From: JAJAZB01 sp964244295
GTDB taxonomy: Bacteria; Bacteroidota; Bacteroidia; Cytophagales; Spirosomataceae
Assembly: GCA_964244295.1 (NCBI GenBank)
Contig: CAXTIG010000007.1
Location: 1-64,000 of the forward strand
Direction: 5' to 3'
Length of the DNA stretch: 64,000 nt
Of this stretch, positions 44,344-52,881 are shown one piece after another (positions within the stretch are counted from its first letter, which is position 1; each line of letters starts with the position of its first letter). The translations under genes and the position numbers were made by a program. The notes beneath the pieces were generated by a model. It searched no databases and was not told the origin of the DNA. It saw nothing but the letters and a program-made list of their open reading frames with translations.

Positions 44344-45057
44344 CTACTTCCCGCTCACCGCCGCCACCTGGCAGTTTTTGTCGTAAAACGTAATGTGGTT
44401 GTTGAAATCCCGCCAGGCGCCGCCTTTGGGGTACTTGGTTTTCATTGCTTCACAATCGCTGAACTGTTCGGTGTACCAGCGGCTGTAGTTGCGCTTGTGG
44501 AGTTTGATGAACGCGTCGCCGGTTTTCACGTAGTACGACTTGTCGAGGCCACCGGTGAGTTTGATGCCGTGCGCCCGCACGCCGGAGGTTTCTTTGGAGC
44601 GGGGGTCGTTGTACACCCGGATTTTCTGGTCGAAACCAGGGTTACAAATCTGATAAAGCCGGGTGCGGCCTCCTTTGGTGGTGGTTTCCTGGTAAAAATG
44701 GGCCAGTTCACCATAGCTGCTCATGTTCATCTTCGACTTTTCCATCACCGATTCGATCCCATCCCGGAAGGCTTGCATTTTGGCAAAATTCGAGGGGGCT
44801 ACCGCCAGTTCCCGCACGTCGCTCGCCCAGTATTTGGCTTTCTTCCGGTCGTTGAGGGTGCGAACTTTTACCCATTTGATCAGCCCTTTTTTACGCTTGA
44901 TTTTCCGCACCGTAAAATCGACCCGCTCGCCCGATTCCAGAATCAGGTAACTTGGTTTTTTACCGGAAAAATGCTGAAAAGCAGGTAAGAAATTCTGAGC
45001 GTTGGCGACCGCGCTGCTGAGCAACAAGGCGATGAAAAGGGATAGAATGGGTTTCAT
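44344..45057 (-). CDS. Secreted protein of unknown function
   Basis: A 237-residue protein with a signal peptide (LSLFIALLLSSAVANAQ). The mature part is basic and contains KPSYLILESGERVDFTVRKI, an early beta-rich region typical of DUF-type secreted Bacteroidota proteins, and HKRNYSRWYTEQFSDCEAM near the C-terminus. I do not recognise a family or active site. Its stop codon faces the broken end of the GH130 gene, suggesting it arrived with, or was exposed by, the rearrangement there. Confidence 0.75.
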   Translation of the reverse strand: MKPILSLFIALLLSSAVANAQNFLPAFQHFSGKKPSYLILESGERVDFTVRKIKRKKGLIKWVKVRTLNDRKKAKYWASDVRELAVAPSNFAKMQAFRDGIESVMEKSKMNMSSYGELAHFYQETTTKGGRTRLYQICNPGFDQKIRVYNDPRSKETSGVRAHGIKLTGGLDKSYYVKTGDAFIKLHKRNYSRWYTEQFSDCEAMKTKYPKGGAWRDFNNHITFYDKNCQVAAVSGK

Positions 45058-45109
45058 GGGAGTGGGGTTTTTGGATAAATGAGTACGGAGGGGACTTTAT
45101 TCCGACAGT

Positions 45110-45214
45110 TTGTCATCCCGACGTTAGGAGGGATCTCGTTGGGGTACCAAACTACTGGCTACCGGCAAAGGACTTGGCAGGCTAACGAGATCCCTCCTAA
45201 CGTCGGGATGACAA
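45110..45214. repeat. 31-bp perfect inverted repeat (TGTCATCCCGACG family)
   Basis: Arms 45110-45140 and 45184-45214 are exact complements (core TGTCATCCCGACGTTAGGAG), loop 43 nt. Homologous to the inner part of the 29260-29430 element, loop included, in inverted orientation. Confidence 0.9.
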
Positions 45215-45250
45215 GCCGTCGAAATGACAAACCGTGGGGATAACCGAAGG

Positions 45251-45694
45251 TCACTTCACCAATTCGTATCCGTTGATCGTCCCGCCGGTTTTGAGGTTGG
45301 CGGTTGTGCGGGTCAGGTTGAGGCTAATATCGCTGGGTTCGCCGTTGAGCGTAAATTCGAGGATGCCGTTGGTACCGGTCGGCTGCGGGGTGAGGCCGCC
45401 CAGGGTGAGTTTTTTCTCGTCCGCCGAGAGCGTCCAGGTGCCCGTGAAGCTGTTCCCGTCGATTTCCGTCAGGACCACGCGCTGGGTTTGGGTGTTGCTC
45501 AGGTCGAGTTTGAAGGTGGCGTAGGCGGGTTTGGTGTTCGAGGCCGCGCCTTTGGTGTACACCACCGTGCTGTTCTCGCGGGCCACGTTCACCGTCCACG
45601 TCTGGCGGATGCGGTCGCTGAGGGCGGCGGTTTTGTCCTTACCGCCGCAGGCGGCGAGGACGAAGAGAGAGAGAAGGGAAAGCAGGATTTTCAT
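45251..45694 (-). CDS. Small lipoprotein of unknown function
   Basis: A 147-residue lipoprotein: the signal sequence LLSLLSLFVLAACGGK has an LAAC lipobox. The mature domain is a beta-rich fold with FTGTWTLSADEKKLTLGG and a C-terminal GTINGYELVK, reminiscent of lipocalin-like lipoproteins (DUF5004-type) of Bacteroidota; that resemblance is tentative. The start at 45694 is fixed by the lipobox. It is bracketed by two different repeat elements. Confidence 0.75.
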   Translation of the reverse strand: MKILLSLLSLFVLAACGGKDKTAALSDRIRQTWTVNVARENSTVVYTKGAASNTKPAYATFKLDLSNTQTQRVVLTEIDGNSFTGTWTLSADEKKLTLGGLTPQPTGTNGILEFTLNGEPSDISLNLTRTTANLKTGGTINGYELVK

Positions 45695-45744
45695 GGAAAA
45701 ACAGAGAAAAAAGAGTTGAATCGCGTTTAAAGCCTTCCCGATCC

Positions 45745-45963
45745 CGTCATTGCGAGCGGAGGACACCCGCACGAGCGGAGCGAGGGCGGGGGGCCGTAGC
45801 GAAGCAAATCGAAGATTCAGCGCAGCTAATCCCCTCCCGGAGACCGAGATGGCATTGGGCAAGTAACTTGGTTTTAGCTCTCTCGGTCTCCGGGAGGGGA
45901 TTGCCGCGCTCCGGCGACCAGTTCTCGCTTCGCTCGCCCTGTTCGCCTCCGCTCGCAATGACG
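45745..45963. repeat. MITE-like element, CGTCATTGCGAGC family, copy 2
   Basis: 219 bp bounded by the same 18-bp inverted repeats as copy 1 (45745-45762 and 45946-45963). Shares the internal blocks CTTGGTTTT and CTCCGGGAGGGGATTGCCGC with copy 1. Confidence 0.8.
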
Positions 45964-45999
45964 GGGGCGGTAAGGCTTTTTTTGTTCGTCGTCCCTACC

Positions 46000-48840
46000 C
46001 TATTCCCCCTTCACCACCTTCCGCACCACCCGTTTTCCCTCCGCTTCGGCGCGGAGGTAGTAGGGGCCGGCGGGGAGGCCCGCGAGGGGGAATTCGACTT
46101 CGTGCCGCAGGGCAGCCGGGCGGGAGGCGCGGGTTTGGAGGGCTTCGCCGCCGGGGCCGAGCAGGGTGAATTCAGCGGGAGCCGCCGCGCTCAGCGTAAG
46201 TTCGGCACGCAGGCGGGTGGAGGCCGGGTTGGGCGAAAGCCGCAGGGACAGCCCCGCCGGGCTGGGTTCGAGGCCGGTGATGAGGCTCACTTTCGTGACC
46301 ACCGAGGTAGCCGAACACCCATCCCGCACCACGGTGACGCTAAACTCACCCGGCTCTTTGGCCGTGTAGGTGTTGTTGGTGGCCCCGGCGATGGGCTGCC
46401 CGCCTTTGCTCCACTGGTAGGTTTGGCCCGTGACGGCTGGTACACTTAGGATGACGTTTCCACCGGGTAAGAATTCCAGGGGGCCGCTTTTACCAATTGT
46501 GACTGTGGGCGTAGGTTTCTGAACGATATCTGTGCTGGTAGAAGTAGCAAAAATCCCTTTGCTATCAGTGACAGTGACAGTATAGTTACCCGCCAAGTTT
46601 ACGGTAAGTGTATTGATGGTACCGACGTTGGTAATGCCTTGTTTCCACTGATACGTGTAAGGGCCGGTTCCTCCCGTGGCATTTGCAGTGAGTGAGGTGG
46701 ATTGACCGCTACAAAAGTTTGTTGCACCGGAAATTGAAACCGTTAGCGTACCAGAAGAGACAATTTTTGCAACTGCCGATGTAACCGAGCAGCCATTTTC
46801 GACCACCGTGACCGTGTAATCACCTGGCTCCGTAGCCGTGTACGTGTTGTTGATAGCCCCGGTCAAAGGCTGGCCGTTTTTACTCCATTGATAGCTCCGC
46901 CCGGTGGCAGATGGAGTACTTAAAATTACCGATGCTCCCGTTGAAATCGAAGTTGTCCCACCCGGAGTGACAACGGCGGTAGGTGCTGTTTTTTGCGTAA
47001 GCGTAACACTGGTGGATGTGCCAATACAACCTTTACTGTCTGTCACCGTAACGGTGTAGAGACCTGCTGTGGTGGCGACAAGGGTGTTGTTAGTGCCTGT
47101 ATTGGCCGTTCCTTGTTTCCATTGGTAAGTGAAGGGAGCGACCCCACCGCTGAGGGTTGCGGTAAGAGTTGTACTAGCACCTGAACACAGAGAGGTGCTA
47201 CCAGAAATGGCAACGGGTACATTTCCAGCGACTATTTCACCACTATAGCCTGCCACTAAGCAACCTTTATTATCAGCGACATAGACAGCATAACTGCCTG
47301 GTTTTGAAACAGTAATATCCTTTGTACTCCCAGCAAGGTTGGAATTTCCGTTCGAATCTTTAAAAATCCAGTTGTATGTAAAAGGTGTATTCTTTCCTGT
47401 AACATCAACTGTAATTGGTAAAGAACCTCCTCCGGCACAAATGCTTTTTCCTTTTGGGGCCAAAAAATTCACTTGATGTGAACAGAGAGAGAGCTTATGT
47501 AAGTTAAATTCGTTTCCCGGATATCTGAAAAAAAATACTTCATTTCCAACCTGTAATTCATATCCCAAAGCCGTAAATTTGTCTAAATATGGTTTTGGAA
47601 TTTCCTGGATTATCCCAGTGCTCGTAAAATTTATATCTTTAATATAATCAATTTGTTTTGAGACAAAATCATTCCTATTCAAGGAAAACAGATAATAGAA
47701 ATAATTATCTGTTTCAATCACGCGAGCAATGTAGAATAATTGATTGTCTATTGAATGAAAAAAGTAATTCTTCTGAATTTCTAATTTATCAATACCAAGT
47801 ATTTCACCCGAAAGAAGAGAATGACGAATTAACTTGAAACTATTTGAATTTTCATCAAATTTATACAACAAGTCAGGATTTTGTGCGCCATTAGAAAAGC
47901 GAGTTGCATAAAGAGTTTCATTCAAAACAAAAAAATCTCCAATTACTAAGCTACTATCAACAACGGTAACTTTTCCATTTATTTCATCAAATTTACTCAA
48001 AGGCCCGTCTCCAAGATATATGGAACCCTTGTATAGAATCACGGAACGGGTATTAAATTGCTTTTCAGAAACCATTTTTGTTCCATTCACAGTCCCGTCG
48101 GTTTTTAGTACACCATCAAGTGCTGACGAACCAAAAAAATCAACATAAAAGTATGCAACTTTACCATCGGAAAGAACAGGATAGAGCGCATCGGCAGTGA
48201 TTTCGGATAACTTTTTCGGCGTTTGGGACATAGGCTCAATGATCCATAATTGGAAGTTGTATTCAACTATCCAGTTGCTATTTACAACAATTGCCTTGTT
48301 ATAGCTTGTAGGTGAGATGGGGAATGAAGATAGTTTTAGAGTGCCTGATTCTGTACCATCTGTTTGCCACAACTGGGCAGTCTGATGAAGGAAAAATTGA
48401 AGTTTACCATTGACTTCGCCCCACGAGATATGCACCCCCCCTAAAATCGATGATTGATAATTAAATACTTTGACGATCCCTGTACCACTTTCAGTCCCAT
48501 CTGATTTCCATAAATCAAATTTGCCATCAGCGTCATCGTCGGCCCAAAAAAACAAAATACCTTTGTGATCATATTTCACAAGAAGATTAGTGTTGAGTAT
48601 TCTGATTCCAATTCTTTTTAACATTTTGGTGCCCGTTTCCGTACCATCTGAACACCATAATTCACAAAAATTACCATAGTTTGAAAAATAAAAAAACTTG
48701 CCCCCTGATGAAATACCTGAATTCGATATATAATTTCCACCATTCACTTTTTTTACCAGTGAACTACTTTGGGCTGATGCAGCTTCGGAGAGATGGAGAG
48801 TTGCAATGAGTCCCAGCACAAAATATAATCCTTTTTTCAT
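46000..48840 (-). CDS. ELWxxDGT-repeat protein with T9SS sorting domain
   Basis: A 946-residue exported protein. A signal peptide (GLIATLHLSEAASAQ) is followed by ELWxxDGT repeats (ELWCSDGTETGT, DLWKSDGTESGT, QLWQTDGTESGT) that form a propeller-like half. A series of Ig-like/SprB-type domains follows (YQWKQGTANTGT, VTVTDSKGC), each with a paired Cys. The last 85 residues (LRLSPNPASTRLRAELT onward) are a T9SS type A sorting signal. It is likely a surface protein. The N-terminal half is markedly AT-rich while the sorting domain is GC-rich, pointing to a mosaic origin. Confidence 0.9.
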   Translation of the reverse strand: MKKGLYFVLGLIATLHLSEAASAQSSSLVKKVNGGNYISNSGISSGGKFFYFSNYGNFCELWCSDGTETGTKMLKRIGIRILNTNLLVKYDHKGILFFWADDDADGKFDLWKSDGTESGTGIVKVFNYQSSILGGVHISWGEVNGKLQFFLHQTAQLWQTDGTESGTLKLSSFPISPTSYNKAIVVNSNWIVEYNFQLWIIEPMSQTPKKLSEITADALYPVLSDGKVAYFYVDFFGSSALDGVLKTDGTVNGTKMVSEKQFNTRSVILYKGSIYLGDGPLSKFDEINGKVTVVDSSLVIGDFFVLNETLYATRFSNGAQNPDLLYKFDENSNSFKLIRHSLLSGEILGIDKLEIQKNYFFHSIDNQLFYIARVIETDNYFYYLFSLNRNDFVSKQIDYIKDINFTSTGIIQEIPKPYLDKFTALGYELQVGNEVFFFRYPGNEFNLHKLSLCSHQVNFLAPKGKSICAGGGSLPITVDVTGKNTPFTYNWIFKDSNGNSNLAGSTKDITVSKPGSYAVYVADNKGCLVAGYSGEIVAGNVPVAISGSTSLCSGASTTLTATLSGGVAPFTYQWKQGTANTGTNNTLVATTAGLYTVTVTDSKGCIGTSTSVTLTQKTAPTAVVTPGGTTSISTGASVILSTPSATGRSYQWSKNGQPLTGAINNTYTATEPGDYTVTVVENGCSVTSAVAKIVSSGTLTVSISGATNFCSGQSTSLTANATGGTGPYTYQWKQGITNVGTINTLTVNLAGNYTVTVTDSKGIFATSTSTDIVQKPTPTVTIGKSGPLEFLPGGNVILSVPAVTGQTYQWSKGGQPIAGATNNTYTAKEPGEFSVTVVRDGCSATSVVTKVSLITGLEPSPAGLSLRLSPNPASTRLRAELTLSAAAPAEFTLLGPGGEALQTRASRPAALRHEVEFPLAGLPAGPYYLRAEAEGKRVVRKVVKGE

Positions 48841-49268
48841 GGCTCAGCTCGTTTTTGGGAGGGCGATGGAAGCCCCCGCGTGGCAATTCCTTTTCCCAAA
48901 CCTGCAACGCGTTTTTCACACTTGGATCCACTATTTCACGAAGCCCGGAATAATCTTTACGAAACCGGGGTTTGGCCGATCGAAGGCGGGGGGCGTTTTT
49001 CAAAAATCCCGGTTTTGGCCTTCGGGCCGGGGGCGGAGGCGCCCGCCGCCAGGGGAGGAGGGCTGCCCAACGGTACCCAGGCGCTGTGTTTTTTGCTTCC
49101 GGCTTCGTTTTGTAGTTTTATCCTGAGTTGTGCGGTCAGAACAAAGCCTTTTCAACCCAACCAAACCACCCCGGCCTAAAGGCCACCGCAGCGGCGGGGT
49201 GGTTTGGTTGGAAGCCGCTTGATGCTATTCCCCCAACCTGGGTTAGCTTTACCAAAACAAAAAACGAG
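48841..49268. other. Intergenic region with inverted repeat
   Basis: No gene is supported. It includes a 17-bp perfect inverted repeat, CCAACCAAACCACCCCG at 49157-49173 and its complement at 49195-49211, and GC-rich filler around 48960-49060. The promoter of the ELWxxDGT gene should lie at the left end, but no clear box is seen. Confidence 0.55.
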
Positions 49269-49469
49269 ATGGAACCCCAACCCAAACCCGAACGCCTGAC
49301 GCGGGAGAAAGCCCACGCCATCATCGAGCGGCTCCTGGCCGATAGCCTGGAAACCCGGCGTAGCATGGAGGAATCTTTTCATAAAAATCCTGGTATTCAA
49401 CAGGTTTTAAAAGAATTGAGGCAATTGCGCGAACAAAAACAAGCTGCTCCATCCGATGAGCCGGTATGA
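49269..49469 (+). CDS. Small protein upstream of DUF6169-like gene
   Basis: A 66-residue, charged, mostly helical protein: RLTREKAHAIIERLLADSLE, then VLKELRQLREQKQ. I do not recognise the family. Its end overlaps the next gene by 14 bp, so the two are translationally coupled. The frame extends upstream to 49128, but the codons there read through a repeat. A small helical partner preceding a larger protein is the layout of antitoxin-toxin pairs; this is only a suggestion. Confidence 0.6.
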   Translation: MEPQPKPERLTREKAHAIIERLLADSLETRRSMEESFHKNPGIQQVLKELRQLREQKQAAPSDEPV

Positions 49470-49950
49470 ATTTAGGGAAGCCCCCGGAGAAGAAAACACA
49501 TTTCTGTTTGAGACTCACTGGGGCCTTTCGTACGAAATCAAATTCAAGCACACGCCCTATTTGTTCGAGAATTCCCCCGAATACACGAACGACGTGTACG
49601 AACTGAGCATCATTCTGGCCGAACCGAGGCCAGCGAAGGCGCCGCCCGATGCGGCGATTGCCCGAACGGTGTTTGCCATCGGCCAAGCGTTCATCGACCG
49701 CCTGGGACATCCCATCTTCCTGTTTATCTGCGACACCCGCGACGGCAAGCAGGCCGTTCGCGCCCGAACGTTTACGCGCTGGTTCACGGAAATTGGCAAT
49801 CCGTATTTGCTGAAAATCGACGGTTCTTTTCCCGACCCGCAAGCGGGGACAAACTACGTGTCGTTCATCATTCAGCTCGACCACCCCTATTTCCGGGAGG
49901 CCACGGCGGCCTTCGCCGACCTGATTGCCGCTTACAACCGACCGAAGTGA
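49456..49950 (+). CDS. DUF6169-like protein of unknown function
   Basis: A 164-residue protein: YEFREAPGEENTFLFETHWG opens a beta-rich domain and continues as LSYEIKFKHTPYLF; the middle has FLFICDTRDGKQAVRARTF and WFTEIG. The pattern recalls the DUF6169 family of Bacteroidota, named from memory. It overlaps the small helical protein upstream by 14 bp. No active-site motif is obvious. It appears cytosolic. Confidence 0.6.
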   Translation: MSRYEFREAPGEENTFLFETHWGLSYEIKFKHTPYLFENSPEYTNDVYELSIILAEPRPAKAPPDAAIARTVFAIGQAFIDRLGHPIFLFICDTRDGKQAVRARTFTRWFTEIGNPYLLKIDGSFPDPQAGTNYVSFIIQLDHPYFREATAAFADLIAAYNRPK

Positions 49951-50087
49951 TTCGTCCCATTTCCTCGGTTCTCCACCAACCCCACCCAAAAACCACCCGA
50001 ACCCGGCCTTTTTCTCAACGAACAAAACCGAATGGTAGCAAACATCCGGTTTCGGCCTTAGTTTAGGGGACCGAACGCCCCCTCACC

Positions 50088-51809
50088 ATGAAACCCTTGT
50101 TGACCGCCCCGCTGAGTCTGTGGCTGTGGATAGGCCTGGGTGTCGGCCCGGCCCTGGGACAGGATCCGCTTGCTTTCCACCTGCAACCCAAAAAACTTCA
50201 ACTGGCCCGGCGGTTACTCCGCGAAGGCACCTCCCAACGCGATTCAGCGAAAATCGCTGAATCGTACTACGTCATGGGCCGGGCGCACTACATCGCGGGC
50301 GATTACCTCAATGCCCGGCGCTGGTACCAACGCTCGCTGCGGATTCAGGAACGGCGCGGCGATTCGTACGAACTGGGAAGGCTCTACATCCGCTTCGCTG
50401 ACATTGAGGGAATCTTCCTGCATCACCCCGAACGGATGCAGCAGGTGCGCCGGGCCGAAGCGATTTTTAAGCGCATCGGCTCTAGACAAGGAATGCAGCA
50501 CGTGTACTCGCAGTTGGGCGATTTGTACGTGCATTCCTGGCCAAAAGGTCGGGACGAAGCAGGCATCCCCGCCCAGCCCGACAGTGCCCTTTTTTTTTAC
50601 CTGAAAAAGGAACGCCTCGCCCTCGAACTTCACGATTCGGTGGATCTGGCCTACGTGAAAGGAATAATTGGCGACTTTCTGGTAACGACCCGAAACGACC
50701 CCCGTGGCCTAACCTACCAGCACGAATCGCTTGCCTTGTACCGGCAGCAGCGCGATTCCCTCAACCAGATTTACAGACTCGCCGGTCTGGCCCATGCGTA
50801 CCTGCACCTGGGCCAGGTCCATCGGGCTTGGCCCTACCTTGCCCAAACGAGTCAATTGGTTGAAACATATCATCTAAACGAACTCGTCTTGCGAAAGGGT
50901 ATCGAAACGGGCCTCCTGCTGTATTATCGCGACACCGGCCAATGGCAACAAGCGTTTTTGCACCAGGAACAGGCGAGAATTTTGGAACAAAAACAAACCC
51001 TCGCCGACCGCCAAGGTGCCCTCACCCGCCTGAGTGTGGAGTTTGAAACCGAAAAAAAAGAAGCCCAACTCAAAGCCCAGCACAAGGAACTCCTCCTCCG
51101 GGCCGATAACCTGCGCCTTCAGCAACGCTACGGCTGGGTTTCGTCGGGGCTGCTCCTGTTTACGCTGGGGGCTTGCGGAGTGTTTTTCTGGCTTTTTCGG
51201 AAAAACAAGCGCCTCAGCGCCCACAACGCCGGGCTAGTGCGCGAGCAAAACCACCGGGTGAAAAACAACCTCCAGGCGGTGTCGAGCCTGCTGCACCTGC
51301 AAGCCAACCAACTCGCCGACCCCGCCGCCCGCCGGGCCGTGACCGAAAGCCACCTGCGCGTGAAAGCGATGGCGCAGCTTCACCAGCGATTGTACGACGG
51401 CGAGGAACTGGCCGTGGTCGATGCCACTGAATTTCTTACCGAACTGGTCGAAACGGTGCTGACTACCTTCGGCTACGGGCACGTCGAACCGGCGTTTGAA
51501 CTGGAACCCCTGTCCCTGTCGGCGGATGTCGCCGTGCCGCTGGGCCTGCTGCTCAACGAACTCAGCACCAACGCCTGCAAGTACGCCTTCCCCGACCACG
51601 CCGCACCCCGGCTGCGGGTGGTTTTCCGGCGGGTGAAAAACAAATTTCACCTGCTCGTGGCCGACAACGGGCCGGGCATCGGGTCGCTGTCGACGGAAGG
51701 GCGCTCGTTTGGGATGCGGCTCATTCGCCTGCAAGCCGAACAACTCCGGGCCACGTACCGCTTTGGTTCAGAAGGCGGCACGCAGTTTAGCATGGAGTTC
51801 GGGGGCTGA
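50088..51809 (+). CDS. TPR-containing sensor histidine kinase (HisKA_2)
   Basis: A 573-residue kinase. A signal peptide (LWLWIGLGVGPALGQ) leads a periplasmic TPR-type helical sensor of about 300 residues. One transmembrane helix lies near 347-368 (WVSSGLLLFTLGACGVFFWL). The cytosolic part is a HisKA_2 dimerisation region with phospho-His389 in EQNHRVKNNLQAV, and an ATPase domain with LLLNELSTNACKYAF and VADNGPGIG. It precedes a LytTR response regulator, its evident partner, with 143 bp between. The signal is unknown. Confidence 0.93.
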   Translation: MKPLLTAPLSLWLWIGLGVGPALGQDPLAFHLQPKKLQLARRLLREGTSQRDSAKIAESYYVMGRAHYIAGDYLNARRWYQRSLRIQERRGDSYELGRLYIRFADIEGIFLHHPERMQQVRRAEAIFKRIGSRQGMQHVYSQLGDLYVHSWPKGRDEAGIPAQPDSALFFYLKKERLALELHDSVDLAYVKGIIGDFLVTTRNDPRGLTYQHESLALYRQQRDSLNQIYRLAGLAHAYLHLGQVHRAWPYLAQTSQLVETYHLNELVLRKGIETGLLLYYRDTGQWQQAFLHQEQARILEQKQTLADRQGALTRLSVEFETEKKEAQLKAQHKELLLRADNLRLQQRYGWVSSGLLLFTLGACGVFFWLFRKNKRLSAHNAGLVREQNHRVKNNLQAVSSLLHLQANQLADPAARRAVTESHLRVKAMAQLHQRLYDGEELAVVDATEFLTELVETVLTTFGYGHVEPAFELEPLSLSADVAVPLGLLLNELSTNACKYAFPDHAAPRLRVVFRRVKNKFHLLVADNGPGIGSLSTEGRSFGMRLIRLQAEQLRATYRFGSEGGTQFSMEFGG

Positions 51810-51852
51810 CTTTCCCATAGAAATGGGGGTAAGTCGGTCGGTTTTTAGCGCT

Positions 51853-51860
51853 TAGTTTTG
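51853..51860 (+). promoter_or_regulatory. -7 box (TAGTTTTG) before the response regulator
   Basis: A TAnnTTTG match about 92 bp before the ATG at 51953. It could give the regulator its own transcript. Confidence 0.35.
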
Positions 51861-51952
51861 TGATTGTCACGCGGGCTGCTCCGCTCCGCGTGACCACCCG
51901 CCTGACACCCAAAAATAGATCAGCCCCTCCACTCACCCTCCTCCCCAGCCCC

Positions 51953-52720
51953 ATGAATTCCCTCAATATTTTGCTCGTTGAAGACGACACCCTCGTGGCC
52001 GACGACCTGCGCGAAACCCTCGAAACCGCCGGGCACCGCATCACGGCCATTGCCCGCAACCGCCCGGAGGCCCTCCGCGCCCTGCGGCGGCAAACCCCCG
52101 ACCTGACCATTCTCGACGTACACCTCGAAGGCACTGCCGATGGCATCACCACCGCTCAGGACCTGCTCAACCTGCACCCGATGCCGATTATTTACCTGAC
52201 GGCCCATTCCGAACGCCCCACCTTTCAGCGGGCCAAAGAAACCCTGCCCGCCGCCTACCTGCTTAAGCCCTTCGACCAGGCCGAATTGCCCCTGCAAATC
52301 GAACTGGCCTACCAGCATCACCTCCTCAATCGGCCGAATCCCGGCGAGAACCGTTCCGCCGAGGCGCGGCGCGCCGACCCCGCTACGGCGGAGCGGGTTT
52401 TTTTGCCCTTCGACAAGGGCCACGAGAAACTTTTGAAATCCGACGTGCTTTTCCTCCGGGCGGCCGGCTCGTACACCAACCTGACGGCCCTCGGTTACGA
52501 CGAACCCCGCCTGCTGACGATGAACCTGGGCTACCTGAGTCAGTTTTTCACCACGCCCAACTTTTACCGGGTTTCGCGATCGCTGCTCGTCAACCTCGAC
52601 CACGTGTCGCGGGTGGAACGAGGGCTACTTTTGCTCGACAACCACGCGGTGCCGCTGCCGATTCCGGAGGGTAACCAGGGCGAGTTGCTGAAAAAACTGT
52701 CGGTGGTGCGGTCGCGGTGA
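51953..52720 (+). CDS. LytTR family response regulator
   Basis: A 255-residue two-domain regulator. The receiver domain has the acidic pocket VEDD at 9-12, phospho-acceptor Asp55 in LTILDVHLEG and Lys in LLKPFD near 106. A variable linker (about 120-140) leads to a C-terminal LytTR DNA-binding domain: FLRAAGSYTNL, the FYRVSRSLLVNLDHV signature and LPIPEG. It very probably receives phosphate from the adjacent histidine kinase. The targets are not visible. The ATG at 51953 begins the receiver. Confidence 0.93.
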   Translation: MNSLNILLVEDDTLVADDLRETLETAGHRITAIARNRPEALRALRRQTPDLTILDVHLEGTADGITTAQDLLNLHPMPIIYLTAHSERPTFQRAKETLPAAYLLKPFDQAELPLQIELAYQHHLLNRPNPGENRSAEARRADPATAERVFLPFDKGHEKLLKSDVLFLRAAGSYTNLTALGYDEPRLLTMNLGYLSQFFTTPNFYRVSRSLLVNLDHVSRVERGLLLLDNHAVPLPIPEGNQGELLKKLSVVRSR

Positions 52721-52777
52721 GGTACTCTTGTTTTTCGGTGTTGCTCCCGTTCAGGATTTTGAGTTTTTAGCAAAAAG

Positions 52778-52833
52778 CGGCTTGTCATCCCGGCGGGATG
52801 ACAAGCCGACGGGATGACAAGCCGACGGGATGG
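52778..52833. repeat. Palindrome plus tandem CGGGATGACAAGCCGA repeats
   Basis: A 15-bp perfect palindrome (CGGCTTGTCATCCCG, 52778-52792, with its complement at 52794-52808) merges into two copies of the 16-mer CGGGATGACAAGCCGA and a decayed third. It shares TGTCATCCCG with the larger palindromic family. Confidence 0.75.
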
Positions 52834-52866
52834 CAACGGGGTGTCTCCGGCGGGTCCGATCGAGCG

Positions 52867-52874
52867 TACCTTTG
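52867..52874 (+). promoter_or_regulatory. -7 box (TACCTTTG) for the ABC exporter
   Basis: A TAnnTTTG match ending 7 nt before the GTG at 52882, implying a leaderless message. Confidence 0.55.
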
Positions 52875-52881
52875 CCCGACC

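Noticed and set aside
44341..44988. C-terminal extension of the GH130 frame as a fusion protein
   Set aside because: This part is the exact antisense of a signal-peptide-bearing gene and has no family-like content.
48806..49179. Open frames of about 100 residues on the plus strand upstream of the helical-protein gene
   Set aside because: Arg/Pro-rich without motifs, crossing repeat sequence and the promoter side of the ELWxxDGT gene.
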